Origin: Cellvibrionaceae bacterium AOL6
Lineage (GTDB): Bacteria > Pseudomonadota > Gammaproteobacteria > Pseudomonadales > Cellvibrionaceae
Direction: 5' to 3'
Assembly: GCA_003265435.1 (NCBI GenBank)
Contig: NOXC01000002.1
Coordinates: forward strand, 310,001 to 374,000
DNA: 64,000 nucleotides
Each line of letters begins with the position of its first letter. Positions within the stretch are counted from its first letter, which is position 1. This document shows positions 62,830-64,000 of this stretch, piece after piece. The notes beneath the pieces are model-generated. The model ran no database searches and was not told where the DNA came from. It worked only from the letters and a program-made list of their open reading frames with translations. The translations under genes and the position numbers were made by a program.

Positions 62830-64000
62830 ATGAAAAAAATAAGACTCAGCAGGCGCCCTGGCCGTCTGCTATTGGCTCCTGTAATGGGGTCCCTCATCGC
62901 GCTCGCTGGCTGCAGCGGCAATACCGAGAAACAACCCGCCAAAACGGCGGACGTGGCCACACCGACTCAAGGTGTTGACCCCAACAATGGCAATCCCGAC
63001 ATCTGGCCTCAGGTGACCAGCAAGGTACAACGCGACGATGCACTCGAAGCCCGCGTAGCCGAACTCGTCGCCTCTATGACGCTGGAACAGAAGATCGCTC
63101 AGATGATTCAGCCCGAAATCCGCGATGTCACCGAAGAGGACATGCGTAAGTACGGCTTTGGCTCCTACCTTAACGGCGGTGGCGCCTTCCCCAACAACGA
63201 CAAACATGCGTCTGCAGCGGACTGGATCGCCTTGGCCGAAACCATGTACCAAGCCTCAATGGACGACAGTCTGGATGGCATCGCCATACCAACCATGTGG
63301 GGCACCGACGCCGTCCACGGCCACAACAATGTGATCGGCGCGACGATTTTCCCACACAATATCGGCCTGGGCGCCGCGAACAATCCTGAATTGATTCGCA
63401 AAATCGCCAAGGCCACGGCCGAAGAGGTCATGGCGACGGGCATTGACTGGGTCTTTGCGCCCACCGTCGCGGTCGTGCGCGATGATCGTTGGGGTCGAAC
63501 CTATGAGGGTTACTCGGAAGATCCCGTCATCACTCGCGCCTACTCCGCGGCGATTGTCGAAGGATTGCAGGGTGTGGCGGGTGATACATTCCTCGATGAC
63601 GAACACGTCATCGCCACCGTCAAACACTTTGTCGGCGACGGCGGCACCGTCGACGGCGACGACCAGGGCAATAACATCAGCAGCGAAGAAGAGCTGATGC
63701 GCATTCATGCGCAGGGGTATATCTCTGGCCTGGAAGTCGGCGCGCAAACCGTGATGGCCTCGTTCAACACCTGGCATGGTAAAAAAATGCATGGCAACCA
63801 CTACATGCTTACGACCGTGCTCAAAGAGCGCATGGGTTTTGACGGTTTGATCGTGGGCGATTGGAATGGTCATGGTCAGGTTGCTGGATGCAGTAACGAG
63901 AGCTGCGCACAGGCGGTCAACGCGGGCATGGACATTCTCATGGCACCCACACCGACTTGGAAACCGCTGTACTACAACACCCTCGAACAAGTGCGCTCGG
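62830..64000 (+). CDS. GH3 beta-glucosidase-type lipoprotein (3' end missing)
   Basis: The first 390 residues of a GH3 enzyme; the frame is open at the window end. It starts with a lipoprotein signal (LIALAGC, Cys28). The catalytic domain shows SMTLEQKIAQMIQPEI, GTDAVHGHNNV, GRTYEGYSEDP, KHFVGDG and the nucleophile Asp344 in LIVGDWNGH. The pattern resembles exo-1,3/1,4-beta-glucosidases and cellodextrinases. The (alpha/beta) sandwich domain with the acid/base lies beyond the window. GGAAACGAT precedes the ATG. Confidence 0.93.
   Translation, partial: MKKIRLSRRPGRLLLAPVMGSLIALAGCSGNTEKQPAKTADVATPTQGVDPNNGNPDIWPQVTSKVQRDDALEARVAELVASMTLEQKIAQMIQPEIRDVTEEDMRKYGFGSYLNGGGAFPNNDKHASAADWIALAETMYQASMDDSLDGIAIPTMWGTDAVHGHNNVIGATIFPHNIGLGAANNPELIRKIAKATAEEVMATGIDWVFAPTVAVVRDDRWGRTYEGYSEDPVITRAYSAAIVEGLQGVAGDTFLDDEHVIATVKHFVGDGGTVDGDDQGNNISSEEELMRIHAQGYISGLEVGAQTVMASFNTWHGKKMHGNHYMLTTVLKERMGFDGLIVGDWNGHGQVAGCSNESCAQAVNAGMDILMAPTPTWKPLYYNTLEQVRS

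Overview
The window looks like chromosomal DNA of a marine, agar-degrading gammaproteobacterium. The type of evidence is Cellvibrionales-like: Caulobacter-type TonB receptors, GH86/GH50/GH117 agar enzymes, CBM6 and TSP3 modules, and a flavin halogenase beside a TonB receptor. Family or genus placement is an inference. No rRNA, tRNA, CRISPR array, transposase or phage gene was seen.

Left part (1-18040). A 5' fragment of a flavin-dependent halogenase-like gene is followed by a TonB receptor and a long minus-strand operon: SBP-fold protein without a signal peptide, two class III CoA-transferases, crotonase, aldehyde dehydrogenase, GH2 glycosidase. An IclR regulator is divergent from it. Next come a zinc alcohol dehydrogenase plus esterase pair facing an AraC regulator, two orphan periplasmic binding proteins, and a GntR/FCD regulator.

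Core (18100-46250) is an agar utilisation locus. Outer enzymes are two GH86 beta-agarases/porphyranases (one frameshifted, one a 1351-residue modular protein with three CBM6-like domains and calcium-binding TSP3 repeats) and one frameshifted GH50 beta-agarase. Uptake is by a TonB receptor with a surface-type lipoprotein and an MFS sugar porter. A cytoplasmic GH117 would split neoagarobiose. An aldehyde dehydrogenase, an enolase-superfamily cycloisomerase, a zinc dehydrogenase, a KduD-like SDR and a PfkB kinase together form a plausible complete route from 3,6-anhydro-L-galactose to KDPG. A PhoD-like Tat protein and an FG-GAP/UnbV lipoprotein complete the set.

A 12-bp palindrome, ATTGTnnACAAT, recurs in front of six to eight of these transcription units. 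It is the best candidate for a shared operator, probably of the GntR/FCD regulator encoded at 17432. It also ties the TonB receptor at the left end to the agar genes.

Right part. From 46225: ROK sugar kinase, DUF333 lipoprotein, ArsC-type phosphatase, small membrane proteins, and a 52-bp REP-like palindrome. Then a TetR regulator divergent from an RND efflux pair, with two identical operator copies, and a CHASE sensor kinase. The last segment (56247-64000) is a second sugar region: mannonate dehydratase, a DUF1080 protein with a PVC-type cytochrome c dehydrogenase, GH51 arabinofuranosidase, and a GH3 beta-glucosidase that runs off the end.

The two agarase frameshifts both lie in homopolymer runs (C7 and A6) and each is repaired by removing one base. 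They may be sequencing errors, real pseudogenes or phase-variable tracts; the sequence alone cannot decide.
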